From Mycogone perniciosa (Eukaryota > Ascomycota > Sordariomycetes > Hypocreales > Hypocreaceae), in the NCBI GenBank assembly GCA_025331125.1, contig JAOALB010000228.1, positions 1 to 60,702 of the forward strand: DNA of 60,702 nucleotides, given 5' to 3'. The notes beneath the pieces were generated by a model that was not told the origin of the DNA, ran no database searches, and saw only the letters and a program-made list of their open reading frames with translations. The position numbers and the translations under genes were made by a program. Positions 33,650 through 45,845 of this stretch are shown here, in pieces (position 1 is the first letter of the stretch; each line of letters begins with the position of its first letter).

Positions 33650-36600
33650 TTAGGTCACAAGCTGAGCATTCGAAACGAAGTGACTGCCTCCTGCGCACCT
33701 GTACCCAGAACTCTGTTTGATCCAGCGAAACCCCATCGGACATACGCCCATGGCTCTCAATCTCGTCTGAACTTGCGCCTCCGCACGCTGATTCCTCTCC
33801 ACCTCTTCGCGAGCACGCTTAATAGCGAGATTGCGAAGTCTTTCCTGTTCATGCCTCCGTTTCAATTCGTTATCCTTATCTGAGCCATCCTCTCCCGCAG
33901 CCATGGCTGTTCCCAGTTCCTGCAAGGCTTGTTTGCTCGCTTCTTCATCTGCATCGAGGTTTCGACGTTCCAGCTCTTCGGCGGCAATGGCTTCTTGCAT
34001 TTCCTTTACCGCGAGTTCATTCGCCCCTATATCTCGTTGGAGTCGCTCCCAGACTTCATCTGACACACCCGGGTCCCGCGCCGGCATGCTGGCAGGGTCT
34101 AAGCTATTGTCAATACTTTCCCCCACGACATCCGGCATTTTCTCGGCCGTATTCATCGATGAAGATGTTGGCGCGACAATACTAGGCGGTGCTAGTTGAC
34201 TCATTGCCGACCTATGGCTCGCAAAGATGCCAGAGTCCCTCTGCGATTCTGGCGCCACATCCATCTTCACGGCGCTCCGAGCTCTTTGGTCATTCAGCAT
34301 TGCCTTAACTCCCAGCAAGATATCCGCCATCTCTACAATCACAGAGACAGAAGAATGGTCCGCCCGCTCGAACGCAGCGGCGGCAATCGTTCTTGCGAGA
34401 GTTGTGATGTCGCGCCCATTACCCCAGGACGGAAGGCTCGACAGCTCCTGGAAAAGAGAGGTCAGTTCGCCGCATCGTTTCGAAGTGGTGTCCCTAATAT
34501 CCGGATCGACTTCCACACCGTGCTTGAGCAATTGACGTTCCAAGAGGGCCAGACACTCATGCGGTTTCATGTTCTCGAAGATAACCTCTTCGGGGAAGCG
34601 GCTAGATAGTCCAGGGTTGATCTTGAGAAGCGAATTGATGTCGTCCGTGTACCCTGCAAGAATGACAACCAATTTTCCCATGAACTGCGGTTTGGTCAAG
34701 CAATCAACGAGTTCGTTAACAGCTTCTCTTCCAAAATCGCCGTCCCGCAAACGGTAAGCCTCATCCACGAACAGAACTCTGCCTAGAGCAGATCTCAAAG
34801 CTTCTCTAGTTTTCGGCGCACTCTGGCCGACGAACTGGGCGATGAGGTCGGATGCGGAACATTCGGAGTATTCTTTCGTGGGCAAAATTCCGATCTCGTA
34901 AAACAGTTCTCCCATCTTGCGGGCAACCGTAGTCTTTCCCGTGCCTGAGAAAGTCAGTACAACTGCTAGAGACTGAGAAGAGATATGACGGCATACCTGG
35001 GGGCCCTTTGAAGATGAAATTGAATGGAATATATTCTCTCGGGTCTTTATTTCGGACTTTCATGGTGTTGGCAATTTTTTGGTAAGTTTCGAGCCTCCTG
35101 ATTAGTTTCTCGCAACCCACAACATCAGCGAAGAGCCTCTGGCAAGCGGCCGCGGAAGTTTCAGCCCGATTAAAATTCTCATCGAAATCTTGCGGTTGGA
35201 AAACCACGTCAGAACACTCTCTGACCGAGCCTGTTGACAGATGACGCATCTGCTCGCGTTCCTTTGCGCGAGAGATGAGGTTTTCCACTTCACCAGCGTT
35301 GCCGAAATTTGGGCGGTCCCTAGCTCGACACAGCAGCCCTAGAGCAACTTTCTTAGCCTCCTCTGTTGCCGAAAGCCCTTGTTTCCTGAGTTTCAGTTCC
35401 AGAATTTTAAGCAGCTCGTTATCGTTGAAATCGTCAAATTGAAATGCAGAACTAAGTGGAAAGCGCCTAGTAAGGCCTGGATTGGAGTTCTCGAGCATCT
35501 CTTCCATCTGCTCTTTGTAACCCAACAAAAGTACGCATCGATCTTCTCCTGGAGTGCTTTTGACTTCAGCGACGATCGTATCAATCACGGCGGTCTTGTA
35601 AGGGTCTCCTATGTTGTTGGTTCCTTTGCCACCGGGGTATAGCATGTATGCCTCGTCTATTACTAGTACTTTGCCCTGTGATACTTTCAAGATCGCCTTT
35701 GTGTTCTTCTCGGACTCGCCAAGGACGCTACCGACAAAATCCGCCGGGTCCTTGAAAACAACTGCGTGAAGCGTCAGTGATCGTAGGTTGAGGGGCACTA
35801 ATCATAGTCGCCTGAAACAGAGTAATGCTGCCTTGAAAATGGGGAGAGTTGATGCGCCACATAACTGAGCACTTACCATCACGCTTTGAGAGCGAACCTA
35901 GGTCTGCCAAGATGGAGCCGTACAACTCCCCAACTGTCGTCTTTCCCGTGCCAGGTGACCCGAGAAAAATGCGATTTAGGCTCACCTCGATTGGAGGCTT
36001 CTCCTCGAGCTCTCGCTGGTAATTAAGTTGTATTCGATCAACCATGCCCTTTATCGATTCTTTCACCGCTTGTAGTCCGATTAATTGATGCAGAGTTTTC
36101 CATGCCTCACTCTGCTGGACGGCTTGGTGAGGTTCGGGTCCGATCAGGTCTTCTTTCGTGAAGACAAAGTCGTCTGGTATCTTGCCAGCCGCACGCTCTT
36201 GCTGCAGACGTATGGATTGACGCTCTGTCACTTTAGCCCAGGCATTCTCCAGCGCGCGTACGTTTCCATACCCTTCGCTGCCTCGACCTCTTCCGACGCG
36301 TCGACTGAGGATTCGAGCGTACAGGCCGTCTGGCCCGCCCCCCAGCTTCGCCCGCCCTCCATACTTTTTCTCGACCATTCGATCGAGCATCCTAAGTAGA
36401 TCTTTATCTGAATAATCAACAAAATCGAGGCGGCAAGGCATGCGGCTATCAAGTCCTGGGTTGTGCTCGAAGAAAGTTTCCATCTCTTTTCTGTACCCAG
36501 CCAGAATAAAGACAATCTTTCCCATTTTTCCCTCTATTTCCGCAAGGAGGAAATCCAACACAGCTTTCCCTCCATGGGTGTTACCAGAGGAAAGTTGATA

Positions 36601-39600
36601 GGCCTCATCTAGGAAGAAAGCACCTCCACCAGCGTTGATGATGGTCTCGATCTTCTTTTTCGCTCCAGCAACTCCTTCGCTGGCTAGGCTAGATCCACTA
36701 ATCTCCACGAATTCGCGTCCTGGCAGTGCATTAATAGAAGTAAGAAACTGGGCATATAGCCGTGCAACTGTTGTCTTCCCTAATAACCATTAGTACTTAA
36801 GACTACAACATACACTCAAATCCACGCGACTCACCTGTCCCAGGGTTTCCAAGCATAACCATCCCCAGCCGTTCCTTCTTCATATCTGTGCCCTGCCTTT
36901 TGACCGTCTCCATCTTGGACTTAATGCTCAGGATAGTGGCCTTGACCTCTTCAAGCCCAGTAAGACTCATGAGACTATCGATTGCGTCATTGGCAGCGTT
37001 GTCAACTCGCTTTTGTCGTTCCCATTCGGCCTCAGATGGGCTTTTTGTGCCGTGCTCCAGTTTTTCCCCCTTCGATGCATGCTCCCGACCTTCAGTAGGC
37101 CGGGCTGCTTTACCCGTTACCTTCGAGGCCGTTGTATCGTCTGCAACCGGAGTTGGAGCAGCATGATTGAGGTCGCCGTCCAACAGCTGGCTTGATTGTG
37201 CAACCTGCTTCGCAGCATCCAGTTCGCGCTTCTTTTGCTCAAGGGCGTTTGATCGTTCAACAGCTGTTCTGTTCTCGGCCGTTTGTTCCCTGGCTGTGTA
37301 TATTTGGCGGTCGAGTTCGGCCATCTTTTTAGCATGCTGTGTCTGCGACCGGACACGCTTTTCTTGCATCTCGAACTCAACCTCCAGCTCCCTTTTCCGT
37401 CTCTGATCGTCGAGTTCACACTGCCGACATACTGATGACTGAGACTGGTGACATTTACGCCGCTCCACGTGGTTCCTGGAACATTTGAACTCTACTATTC
37501 TTTCACAGAGTATTTTCGAGTGGTTGTAAAGCTGATGGCAACACTGTGGACATGCATGGATCCTGCAGTTTAGCATTGCGCCACTGTACACTCTTGGTTA
37601 GCTTAGGATACCGATTGGAGTTGCTACTCACCATGGCTTTGAGCACCCTCCATCTGGACATTCTCTGTCAAAGTCCTCTGGGCTACACAAAAGCGCAACG
37701 CGGTTGTTGTGACGCTCGCATCTAACAGGAATCCCATCATAGATATGGTTACCGGCCTTCAACATGTCCATGAAGCGGCGCCATAGATCCCCTCCTTTAC
37801 GTGATCCCATGAATGTCTCTGCATCCCCAATGAGAATAAGAGCGTCCCGAGCCCGAGAGAGAAGAACGTTCAACCGCTCGGGCGAGGCCATGAAACCAAT
37901 GTCCCGTCGAGCATTGCTTCGTGTCAAGGATATAACGATTATATCACTTTCATCTCCCTGGAAATTATCTACCCCCTGTTAGTGTTGTCTTGCAAAGAGG
38001 TTCCTCAACTAAAATTGTACAACCTACCGATTGTAGATAGCCTGATGCGAGGTTTCGCCAAATTGGCAGTTGCGGCTGGCATCAATCCGGCACGGACCAA
38101 ATCATGGGAATCGAGATCATTCAGTACAGGGTCATTGTCTTTCCCAAGCTCATCGAGCAGCAGATGTAACTGGCCGAGGTAAGGCGTTAATACGGCTATA
38201 TTATCGGTTCTGTAGCCCTGCTGCCCAAGATAGCGCACACATTTGAGCGTCATCTTGGCCTCAAAGAGATTCTTTTTCGAGGAAGTAGAAGCAGAATCCC
38301 TCCAGTCCGGAACACCAGCCATCTCAACTTCGTGCTCCCCGTGGTTCACAAATATGAGATTGTCTCTAAATCCACGCAGATTAGGTCTACTTCTAGTTGC
38401 AGAAGCGTCAGTGAGATCCGGATAGGTCAACCGCCTCACAAGAGCCGAAATCTCTGGTCGCATTCGGTGCTGTTGCGAAAGGACGTGATGGGGGTAGCCC
38501 CGCATGATAAGTCTTTCGAAGAGCGATCGGTTAAGATCATATCCATCACCCTTCTCAACGCTGAGATCATAATGCACTTTGGGCCGGAGCTGCTTATGGT
38601 CGCCGATTAACACCAGTTGCTTCGTATCTGGACCGATCGTAGTGAGGATGTGGCTCTCTAAAATCTCACCAGCCTCCTCAACAATGACGACGCCTGGCGC
38701 AACTGACTGTATAGCTCGCACGTACTTCGCAGCCGCTGTCGTCGTACACCCAATGATGCGTTTTTGACGGATGACGGAGAGGTCTTTCTCCATGTATATC
38801 GCGTTCACCTTCTCGAGCGCCAAATTGTAGGCATTTCCTGCCTCACGAAGACAATGCAATCGCTCCTTCAGCATGTCCTCCTTCCATTTGTTCAGCGTCT
38901 CTATTCGATCTCCTGTCAGCATTTTCCAAACTTCTGGAAACTTTTGTGCATGCTGTCTCTGAAATATTCCTGCGTCTTTGCCTCGGTACCACCGGTCAAG
39001 AAGGTAGAATCGATCAATTGCTCTTCCTTTTCGGCCAACTCGACTCATGGCATCTTCAGGCATTTCGAAGGCATCAAAGAACAGAGGTTCATCGGACAGA
39101 AATTCGATATGCTCCAAGATTTCCGATTTTGAGAAGTCCCTCTGAAAGGTAGCGAAAGCGTCGCGCAGTTTGCTGCCAGCCTCGGTTATGGCTGATTTCC
39201 ACAGCCCCAGCATGGCGTACTGTTCGCGAGTTAAATTCACTGTATTGCGTGCCTGAATGAGTGATAGAGCCTGTGTTCTCGCGGTCGCCTTCTTCGTTGA
39301 CCCGAGACGGACGATGTCGGACTCTAGTATGCCCAGATTTAGGAAGTCTTCCAGAAATTGGTCGAGAGCGTGGTGTGTGTAGCAAACCACAAGAATCTTC
39401 TCATCGGTGTATTCGAGTATGGCTTTAGTAATCAGTGACCCGATGAATGACTTCCCGGTTCCTGGGCCAAATCAGAAGTCTTCTCCAGAGCAAATTCCAT
39501 GTTACGTACCTGGAGGACCTTGAATTAAGGCAACCCGTTGGCGAAGCCCCGCGAGAAGGCATTCTGCTTGCGAATCGTCGAGCTTTACCTGTGATGGAAA

Positions 39601-40974
39601 TTGTAAAACATCCTTCAAATCATAAGAAGGGTCCTTCCCGAGGTGTTTTATGAGACCGGGGATACCACCACTCAATCGATAGTCGGGCGGTAGCAATCTC
39701 TTGCCCTTTTCCCATCGAAGCAAGTCTTCTTCCAACGAGAGCTCCTTGGTCTCCTGTAGCTGCTTTAACACGGGTTCATAGGCGAAGAGAGCGGTGTTAA
39801 GTTGGACTACTCTGATCTCTCGTGCGTGTTTGATCCGTGCCAGGGCCCTATCTATCGCTGCGTTCGGTATCCGCACGTTTAGAATCGCAGGGTTTTGAGC
39901 TAGCAAGTCTTCATCCCTTACGAAAGCGCCCAGCGTCACGATATCGTCATCTGCCACTATGCATATCAAACTCTCATGCTTCAGGAATTTGGTGTTTTCT
40001 TGGAGGAATCTTTTACGCTCTTTTCCACTCTTGCCTTGCAACTGAGGTAGATCTTGAAGACAGTGGAACTGTAGGGACCAGGGCTGTCGATTGTCACAGA
40101 GAACTCCAAGCATGCTTAGGTTTTCCAGGCTAAAACCTCTCCGCTTTGCTTTTCTTCCATCAAGGGCGATCTGTACTTCTTCTCGGAGGTCACGTATCAT
40201 GTCCTCCCGTAGCAACCGGAATTGGCCATCCACATAGAAAGCCAGACCATCAGCGTGGCTCAGACAGTTCTCTATATCGGTGCTTCGAGGTAGGAATGGA
40301 TCCTTCGACGCCAGTTCATCTGCGGTCGGAAGGATGGAAATCTGTCGGATGTCTGCAAAATCATTGTCATGGCGTCCACCGGGGCCGCACATATCCGGTT
40401 CGTGTTTCGCTGTGATGGTGCTGGTTATATGTACGATCCGTTGCGCCCGCTGCCGAACTTGTAATTGGGAGGATCCTAGAAGTTCTTGCTTTATTCCTTC
40501 ATCCCGGGCGATTGGGGCATAAGTGATGGCCTGTTCAGTCGGTAGGGAGATTAGCTGAAGTAATAGCCACGAAAATGCCTCAATTCCATTCTCGCCTAGC
40601 TTCTTAAACCTCACTGCCTCGATAAAAGACGCCCATGTCAGCACTGTTTCGACAACCTTCAAGACCACCTGGCGTAAGACCTCGCCGCCGCATATAGTTT
40701 TCAGCTCGTCGGCTTCGAGGTAATGAAGAAAAGTCGCTATGGGCCCATCCAGGAACGCTGGAGAGTTGTCAAAGCTTAACGAAGACTGGAGGGCGCTATA
40801 ACCGTGAGGGCTACCAACCAGTCGCTGAATACATATCGCAGGTTCAGGCTGGTTGGATATGGCCTCGAGGAACAGCTTCGCATTCGCCTTCGTGATGGTG
40901 CGCTCACCAGTCAATATCTTGTCAAGCAGACTACGAAGCTTGGTGCTTCGGCTGGACGTTTTCGCATCCGGCAT
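33650..40974 (-). CDS. NFX1/ZNFX1-like helicase fused to three CbbX AAA+ modules
   Basis: Seven exons: 40974-39510, 39461-38028, 37968-37632, 37583-36835, 36779-35877, 35761-34997 and 34944-33650. All six introns are GT-AG with CTRAY branches; the CDS is 6,948 nt, 2,315 residues, with no internal stop. Residues 1-480 are an unassigned N-terminus. The superfamily 1 (UPF1-like) helicase follows: Walker A GPPGTGKS (K492), IVEEAGE near 750, GDHKQLRP, QQHRMRPE, STIDNFQGDESDI near 965 and LLSRARD. A Cys/His zinc-finger region (about 1035-1110) resembles NFX1 fingers, then a coiled coil to about 1220. Three CbbX/SpoVK AAA+ modules have Walker A lysines near 1330, 1608 and 1888 and Walker B FFLDEAY, LVIDEAY and LFVDEAY. 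The tail is coiled coil. The helicase type acts on RNA and partners RNAi factors elsewhere; the AAA modules suggest an oligomeric remodeller. Confidence 0.85.
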
Positions 40975-41136
40975 CTGATTATGCTTCGAAGTACCCTGGA
41001 GAAATAAGGATTCGCGGCTTAACTGCCTTCAGATCTCGAAGCTGGTAATTATTGGACTCATTTAGACATTAATATCTCGCCTTTCCCTCGCCTATTAATA
41101 CCCCGCACCACCCCTATTCTCCTCACTCTGTGCTGG
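40975..41136. promoter_or_regulatory. Divergent promoter region
   Basis: These 162 bp separate the start of the helicase-AAA gene (minus) from the start of the broken gene at 41137 (plus). The interval is short enough to be a shared promoter. It contains CT-rich stretches and TATTAATA near 41092-41099, but no site I can name. Confidence 0.35.
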
Positions 41137-42081
41137 GTGATGGCATATTCACCACCTCAGGCAGTAACAGAGCGCACAACACTAAGAACACGTCACGAGC
41201 ACGTCACAACTGACGGCAGCACCACAGCCTCCGCATGTGGGACCTTTGGTTGTGTCAACACAGCCGGAAAAGCGTGTAACAGGTTTGTCAGCGCCAGGTA
41301 TGATCAGGCGGCGTGCCCATCCGTTCTCGAGCCTGAACTGGACTCAGTCTGGTCACTGCATCGCGCGCCTCTTGCAAGATACTCAACCATTACTACTGTA
41401 CATCATAGCCACTATATTGAAATAGGTATGCCGCTTCTTTTCGGTAACGACCAGGTGCTGGGCCTGTTTCGGATGGTAATGGGTGATCTTCAAGACTTCG
41501 ATGGCGAACTCCTCCATTTAGTTGTGCTTGACCACCTTGTCGACGAGCGTAACCTCCAGCAACCGCTTGATCGTGCATGGGATAAGACCCTGCACCCGAA
41601 CCATGTATACAACTTCCTCACTACTATCACATATGGGTACAACATCCAATGCGATTCATTCCTGAAATATTTCGAATCCGAAATAAAGATCTTGGCGGAA
41701 AACTACCTCGATTCACAACCGTCAAATGGAAAAGGTCGACAAGATTTGATTGCGATACTGAGCAAATGTCGAGCGGAGGTTAGCCGTGGCCTACTCGCAG
41801 CTGAGGAATACTATCTCGAAGTGGAGGCGAGTGCTCTCGTGCAGCCGCACGATCCAGATTATTAAAGCGAACAGTACTACGACCACATAAACAGGCTCGA
41901 CGTTGATGATGGTTATGCGAAGGCGACGAGATACAATGCAGATCTCAGGAAGGAGGCAACTAGGAGACAAAGGCAAGAGGCTAAAGTGGAGTGGGAAGCA
42001 CTCTTTAATACTGCTGAGGAAGTCGCTCTTAACGGGCTCGCTGCATGGTTTCGAATCGACCGGATGAAGATGGATGCCTAG
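41137..42081 (+). pseudogene. Unknown gene with one premature stop
   Basis: A single frame of 315 codons runs from the ATG at 41137 to TAG at 42079-42081 and is broken only by TAA at 41863-41865. Past the stop it continues as ordinary protein (SEQYYDHINRLDVDD ... NGLAAWFRIDRM), with a charged helical C-terminus. The stop sits where Gln (CAA) would fit, as RIP would produce. The middle contains DRAWDKTLHPNHVYNFLTTITYG and LLAAEEYYLEVEA. I recognise no domain. It is divergent from the helicase-AAA gene with 162 bp between starts, which may mean co-regulation. A truncated 242-residue product is possible. Confidence 0.5.
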
Positions 42082-42086
42082 AAACT

Positions 42087-42130
42087 CTCCACACATACAA
42101 AATGCGGACACTGATTTCCGTCGCTACTAT
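42087..42130. repeat. Terminal fragment of Tc1-type MITE
   Basis: The stretch CTCCACACATACAAAATGCGGACACTGATTTC... resembles the right end of the 46631-47089 element, which reads TCTAAACACACAAATGGCGG before its terminal repeat. It ends at GCTACTA. No left end was found nearby. Confidence 0.45.
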
Positions 42131-43454
42131 ACCCAGGGTGGTGATAAGCGGGGAAGAATACGATTGACTATGAGATAGCAAAGCTAGCTTCTATGTTTAA
42201 ACTAGTTATTTGTATTAACGCTCAATGCTATTATTATTCAACCTTGAACTCAAACTCTTAAAGCCGTCTTGTAATATATAACAATCAAACTATGAGTCCA
42301 ATGCCCTTCTGAATATGGTAGTATGGACATTTTTCCAGAGGAATATATCGAAGATATTAATGCCTACTTACGAGAAAAAGATGAAACTGCAGCGCAATTC
42401 GCGAAACACTTACCACAGCCATATATATCCAAAAGGCGAAAAGGCATAATTAACACTTATAGTAGAAGGTTCAAGATGGAAACACTATTTAGTCTAGGGT
42501 TAGGGTGTATATCAATCACAGATCAACAGTATGAGGGCTCATTTGCAGATGCATAAAATGATAGAATTCGACACTCTTGCTGATCCCAAGTTAGGTGGGA
42601 AAAGCTGCTGCTTAAATACATGAAAACTTGCTAACTAATTGATCATGACCATCCAGATCTAGGAAATCTAGCTGTCATGATATCGTCATTAACTTACGGA
42701 TCCGGCTGTTGTTGCAAGCTAGTTGGGAATCAAGGAATGTTCGTAGAAATGAAGGAATGTGTCATGATGTGGAATGTGCCGTGATGCGGAACTATCCGTT
42801 ACTGAGGTTGACAGTGTATGTATGTACAGTATTGCTCATATTCGGTTTCCTCTTTTATAGAGTCTCTGTTTCTTTAGAGACCAGACGCACGGACCAGCAG
42901 GTACATAAAGATACTTATATATACCTAGTTAAATGGAGGATCCATAAGTGGCCGAATCCAACCCTAGTAAAATTGCGCTGAAGTATATTCTAGGAAGAAA
43001 CTGGCGGCAAAAGAATATCGCCTTAAAGTACTAGTAGGTAAATAGCAAATTAGACAGTGCCACCTATACTGGGAGGTACAGAAGACATCAAAAGTTCGGT
43101 ACCTCGTGACATATCATGTGACTATTAAAGGTATGCGTGAATCGATACTTTATTGACGTTCGCACCTGGCAACATTTCAACTAAGTGTAGCATGCTGAGT
43201 TCAATAGTAAACTACTGCGTATAGGCATTTTACGGATTAAAATTGTATGTGTATTTTATTTACTCTTCTACAGCATTATCTACGCACCTTGTAATACTGT
43301 ACTCCGTACGACCGCCCAAAATGTAATAAGGGATCTAACCACGGGAGAACCACGTGAGGGCACGTGAGTCGACTGCAAAGGCCACCGTGTCCTTTGTGAC
43401 TCGCAGATGCGAGGCCTGCCGGGCATCTCCCAGTGGCCGTTCTGTGATGCTTGA
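42131..43454. other. No recognisable gene
   Basis: Two small open frames (42323-42556 and 42709-42981) lack recognisable domains. The first starts MDIFPEEYIEDINAYLRE and has ordinary composition, so it could be a small gene or the start of a degraded one, but nothing supports it beyond the frame. Confidence 0.3.
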
Positions 43455-44739
43455 GTGGCAATAATGGCTGCAGACTCCATGAATACTTGGTATAGTGACG
43501 ATGCGAGCGATTCTCAACCTTGCGATTTCCCTGATTCGGACGATGAAAATTCTCAGCTGACAATCCTAGCTCGAAGGAGCCAGCTGAGACCTGCCGGAAC
43601 TGGCCTTCAATTTGTGCCTTACGCCGACTGGAGACCCGCACAATCCTATAACAAACAACCGCTTAATAACATATGCTATGACGTGCAATGGAAGCTATCC
43701 GTGAATAACAGGCGTCGATCAGGCGAATCAAAACCAGGCATTGCTTTATCGCCACGAGAGTATTGGAAATACATCCTCAAATCGAAGTTACAAGCTGCCG
43801 TGGCTCGTGCCAAGCACCCCCTTGCCCCTTCGGACACGCAAATCTCCTTGTCCGTTAACGATCGTAACACGAGCGTCGTGGAAGAATCATTTCCGAAATT
43901 GGATGCTGCCTGGTCCTTCGCGGCAAAGTACCTACAGGAATGGAGCCACTTCCTAAGCGACGGCAAGAAACTGAAGGTTGAAATTATATTCAACTATATA
44001 GAAGATAAAGACAATACCGCCTCCGCGGCACGGGGAGCAACTGCTGTTCAGAGTGCAGAGGTAGCGGCGAGAGTTGAAGGCGAGAGAGCCGTTTTGGGCC
44101 GACCGGAAAGCTGGAGACAGGTTATCGCCCTATTCCGCTGTCCAGGACCGCCATGTGATAAAGGGCCCTACTGCTGGCTAGAGGGACAAAAGCATTGTCC
44201 ACTGCTAACACATCAGTTAAAAATCCTTGTTGATGAGGTACAGAAAGGTCATAGCATGCAAACACATAATGACATTCCAGATCGCATTCGACAGCAGTTG
44301 TACGCAGAAGAGCAGCAACAAGGGGAGCGCGCGCAAGCGAAAGCGCCAGGACTCGGGTAGCTGTCTGACTAGCCCTCCAGCGATTCATATTTATAATACT
44401 CCAGGCGATATTGATGCTGCCAGGGCAGGTTATGGAGGTCCTTCTATACCCAGGCTGGTGTTCCCAACATCGCCCACCTTTAATATGCAAGGTTCGAGAG
44501 AAGACGCAGTAAGGGCCTATGTGGCGTGGCAGCGTTCCAAGGTCAGCACCGAGGAACTCAAACACTCCTACAACTTGGTTCAGGATTTGACCTTGGATCA
44601 CGGCCTAAGCCTTGATATGATTCATCGTAACCGGGAAAGGTATTTTGAACTCTACATGGAGCATGGCGTTAAGGAAGGTGTCGCATGGCACTTCGCTTGT
44701 AATATTGGGTTATTTCTGGCAGAGGCAAATACTGAATAA
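43455..44739 (+). pseudogene. Dispersed fungal unknown, one frameshift
   Basis: Two overlapping frames make one protein of about 425 residues. The first (43455-44360) has an acidic N-terminus, then LFRCPGPPCDKGPYCW with HYCPLL-like cysteine/histidine spacing and DIPDRIRQQLYAEEQQ. The second (read from about 44330 to 44739) continues RKRKRQDSGS, SREDAVRAYVAWQRSKV and GVKEGVAWHFACNI. The switch falls in a GCGCGCG run near 44330, so a one- or two-base indel is the likely break. The Cys pattern (C-x4-C-x5-C) followed by a basic linker and helical C-terminus is a recurrent uncharacterised fungal family, often seen near transposons. The neighbour is a convergent transposase whose stop is only about 26 bp away. 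Confidence 0.5.
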
Positions 44740-44765
44740 TTGCATGTATTCCATTCTATGTATTT

Positions 44766-45758
44766 TCATGCTTCCTCAATAGTAATCATCGCCTTCTTAA
44801 AATGACCCCTTGGGCTCTTCTTTCGGCTGCCAACAATTCTAATACACTCCTCCAAGAAGAACTTAAAGTCAGCTTTCATGAGTTCCCAGTCGTCATACGC
44901 TCGTGATCTAGTGTAATTCTTAAGTTCGCCAAAGAACTCCTCTATCGGACTGAGGTCTGGTGAGTATGGTGACTGGGGATAAACTACCACGCCTGCAGCC
45001 TCACATATCTGCATCATTTTCTCCGAGAAATGCCATCCGGCGTTATCCATGACCAAAACAGATCTTGGCTCTGGGAATCTGCCGCAGTGTGGCAACAGCC
45101 GTTCAATGAACCCATCGAAGACTTCTGTAGTAGTCGAGCCTTCATATATCTCAGAATAGAGAACTCCATCTTGCGTATACGCAGGCAGAATCTGTACTCT
45201 ATTGCCTCGGTGAAATCGCTTGATCTGCTCCGGCACTACACCTTTAGGAACGCAGCCATGCTTCCGGATACCAATGCCTAGGTCACATCCACTCTCGTCG
45301 ATGATGACGAGTTGAAATGAATGATACTCTGACCTGTCATGTATATATTCGTCTCGTAGTTCTGGGTTACGCTCTTTGGCAATATTTCGGGCTACTTTGT
45401 GTGACCATTCGGCTCTGTCTATAACTCTCCCGATGGTAGCACGCGACACAACGACATCGAACTCTCTACGAAGGAAGGCAGCCATCTCCCTCTGGGTCAT
45501 GCATGGTTCGCTGGCTAACTTATTCTTTAACGCGTCCCACATATTAGGAGTAATTTTCTTAGGTCGGCCGACGCGGTTCGGGGGTGCGTTAATGGTCCCG
45601 AAACGCAGTATATTAGATCGCGCGTAGCGTACGGCTCGTGGCGTGCAGTTGGCAAGTTTGGCTATTTCTGCATATTTAATTTCTTTCTTGTCCTTCAACT
45701 TACAGAGAATGAGGTCCTGCAGTATAGTGCGCGTGGCGACTGATAGATTTGGAGCCAT
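44766..45758 (-). CDS. Tc1/mariner-type (DDE_3) transposase, open frame
   Basis: This encodes 330 residues from the ATG at 45758 (MAPNLSVATR); the frame is also open upstream to 45845. It has an N-terminal helix-turn-helix (YAEIAKLANCTPRAVRYA), a basic GRPKK hinge and a second helix-turn-helix (TQREMAAFLRREFDVVVSRATIGRVI). Then follow the DDE catalytic residues: D in VIIDESGCD, D in LVMDNAGWH and E in SPDLSPIEEFFGELK. All are present and the frame has no stops, so it may be active or recently so. I could not find clear terminal inverted repeats, because the left side abuts the convergent gene ending at 44739. The lack of RIP-type stops contrasts with surrounding elements. Confidence 0.85.
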   Translation of the reverse strand: MAPNLSVATRTILQDLILCKLKDKKEIKYAEIAKLANCTPRAVRYARSNILRFGTINAPPNRVGRPKKITPNMWDALKNKLASEPCMTQREMAAFLRREFDVVVSRATIGRVIDRAEWSHKVARNIAKERNPELRDEYIHDRSEYHSFQLVIIDESGCDLGIGIRKHGCVPKGVVPEQIKRFHRGNRVQILPAYTQDGVLYSEIYEGSTTTEVFDGFIERLLPHCGRFPEPRSVLVMDNAGWHFSEKMMQICEAAGVVVYPQSPYSPDLSPIEEFFGELKNYTRSRAYDDWELMKADFKFFLEECIRIVGSRKKSPRGHFKKAMITIEEA

Positions 45759-45845
45759 TCTTGTTGATTTGATGATGGGTGAAGCGTGAAGCAAGAACCC
45801 CAAAGAACTGTTGCAGTTCTGTGACTCACAAATTGCTGCCCACAT

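Noticed and set aside
33650..40974. Seven separate ORFs (helicase, zinc-finger and AAA genes)
   Set aside because: Each gap has a GT-AG intron with a CTRAY branch that keeps phase, and Walker A motifs are split by introns exactly within GPPGTGK, GNPGTGK and GPPGTGK, so they are exons of one gene.
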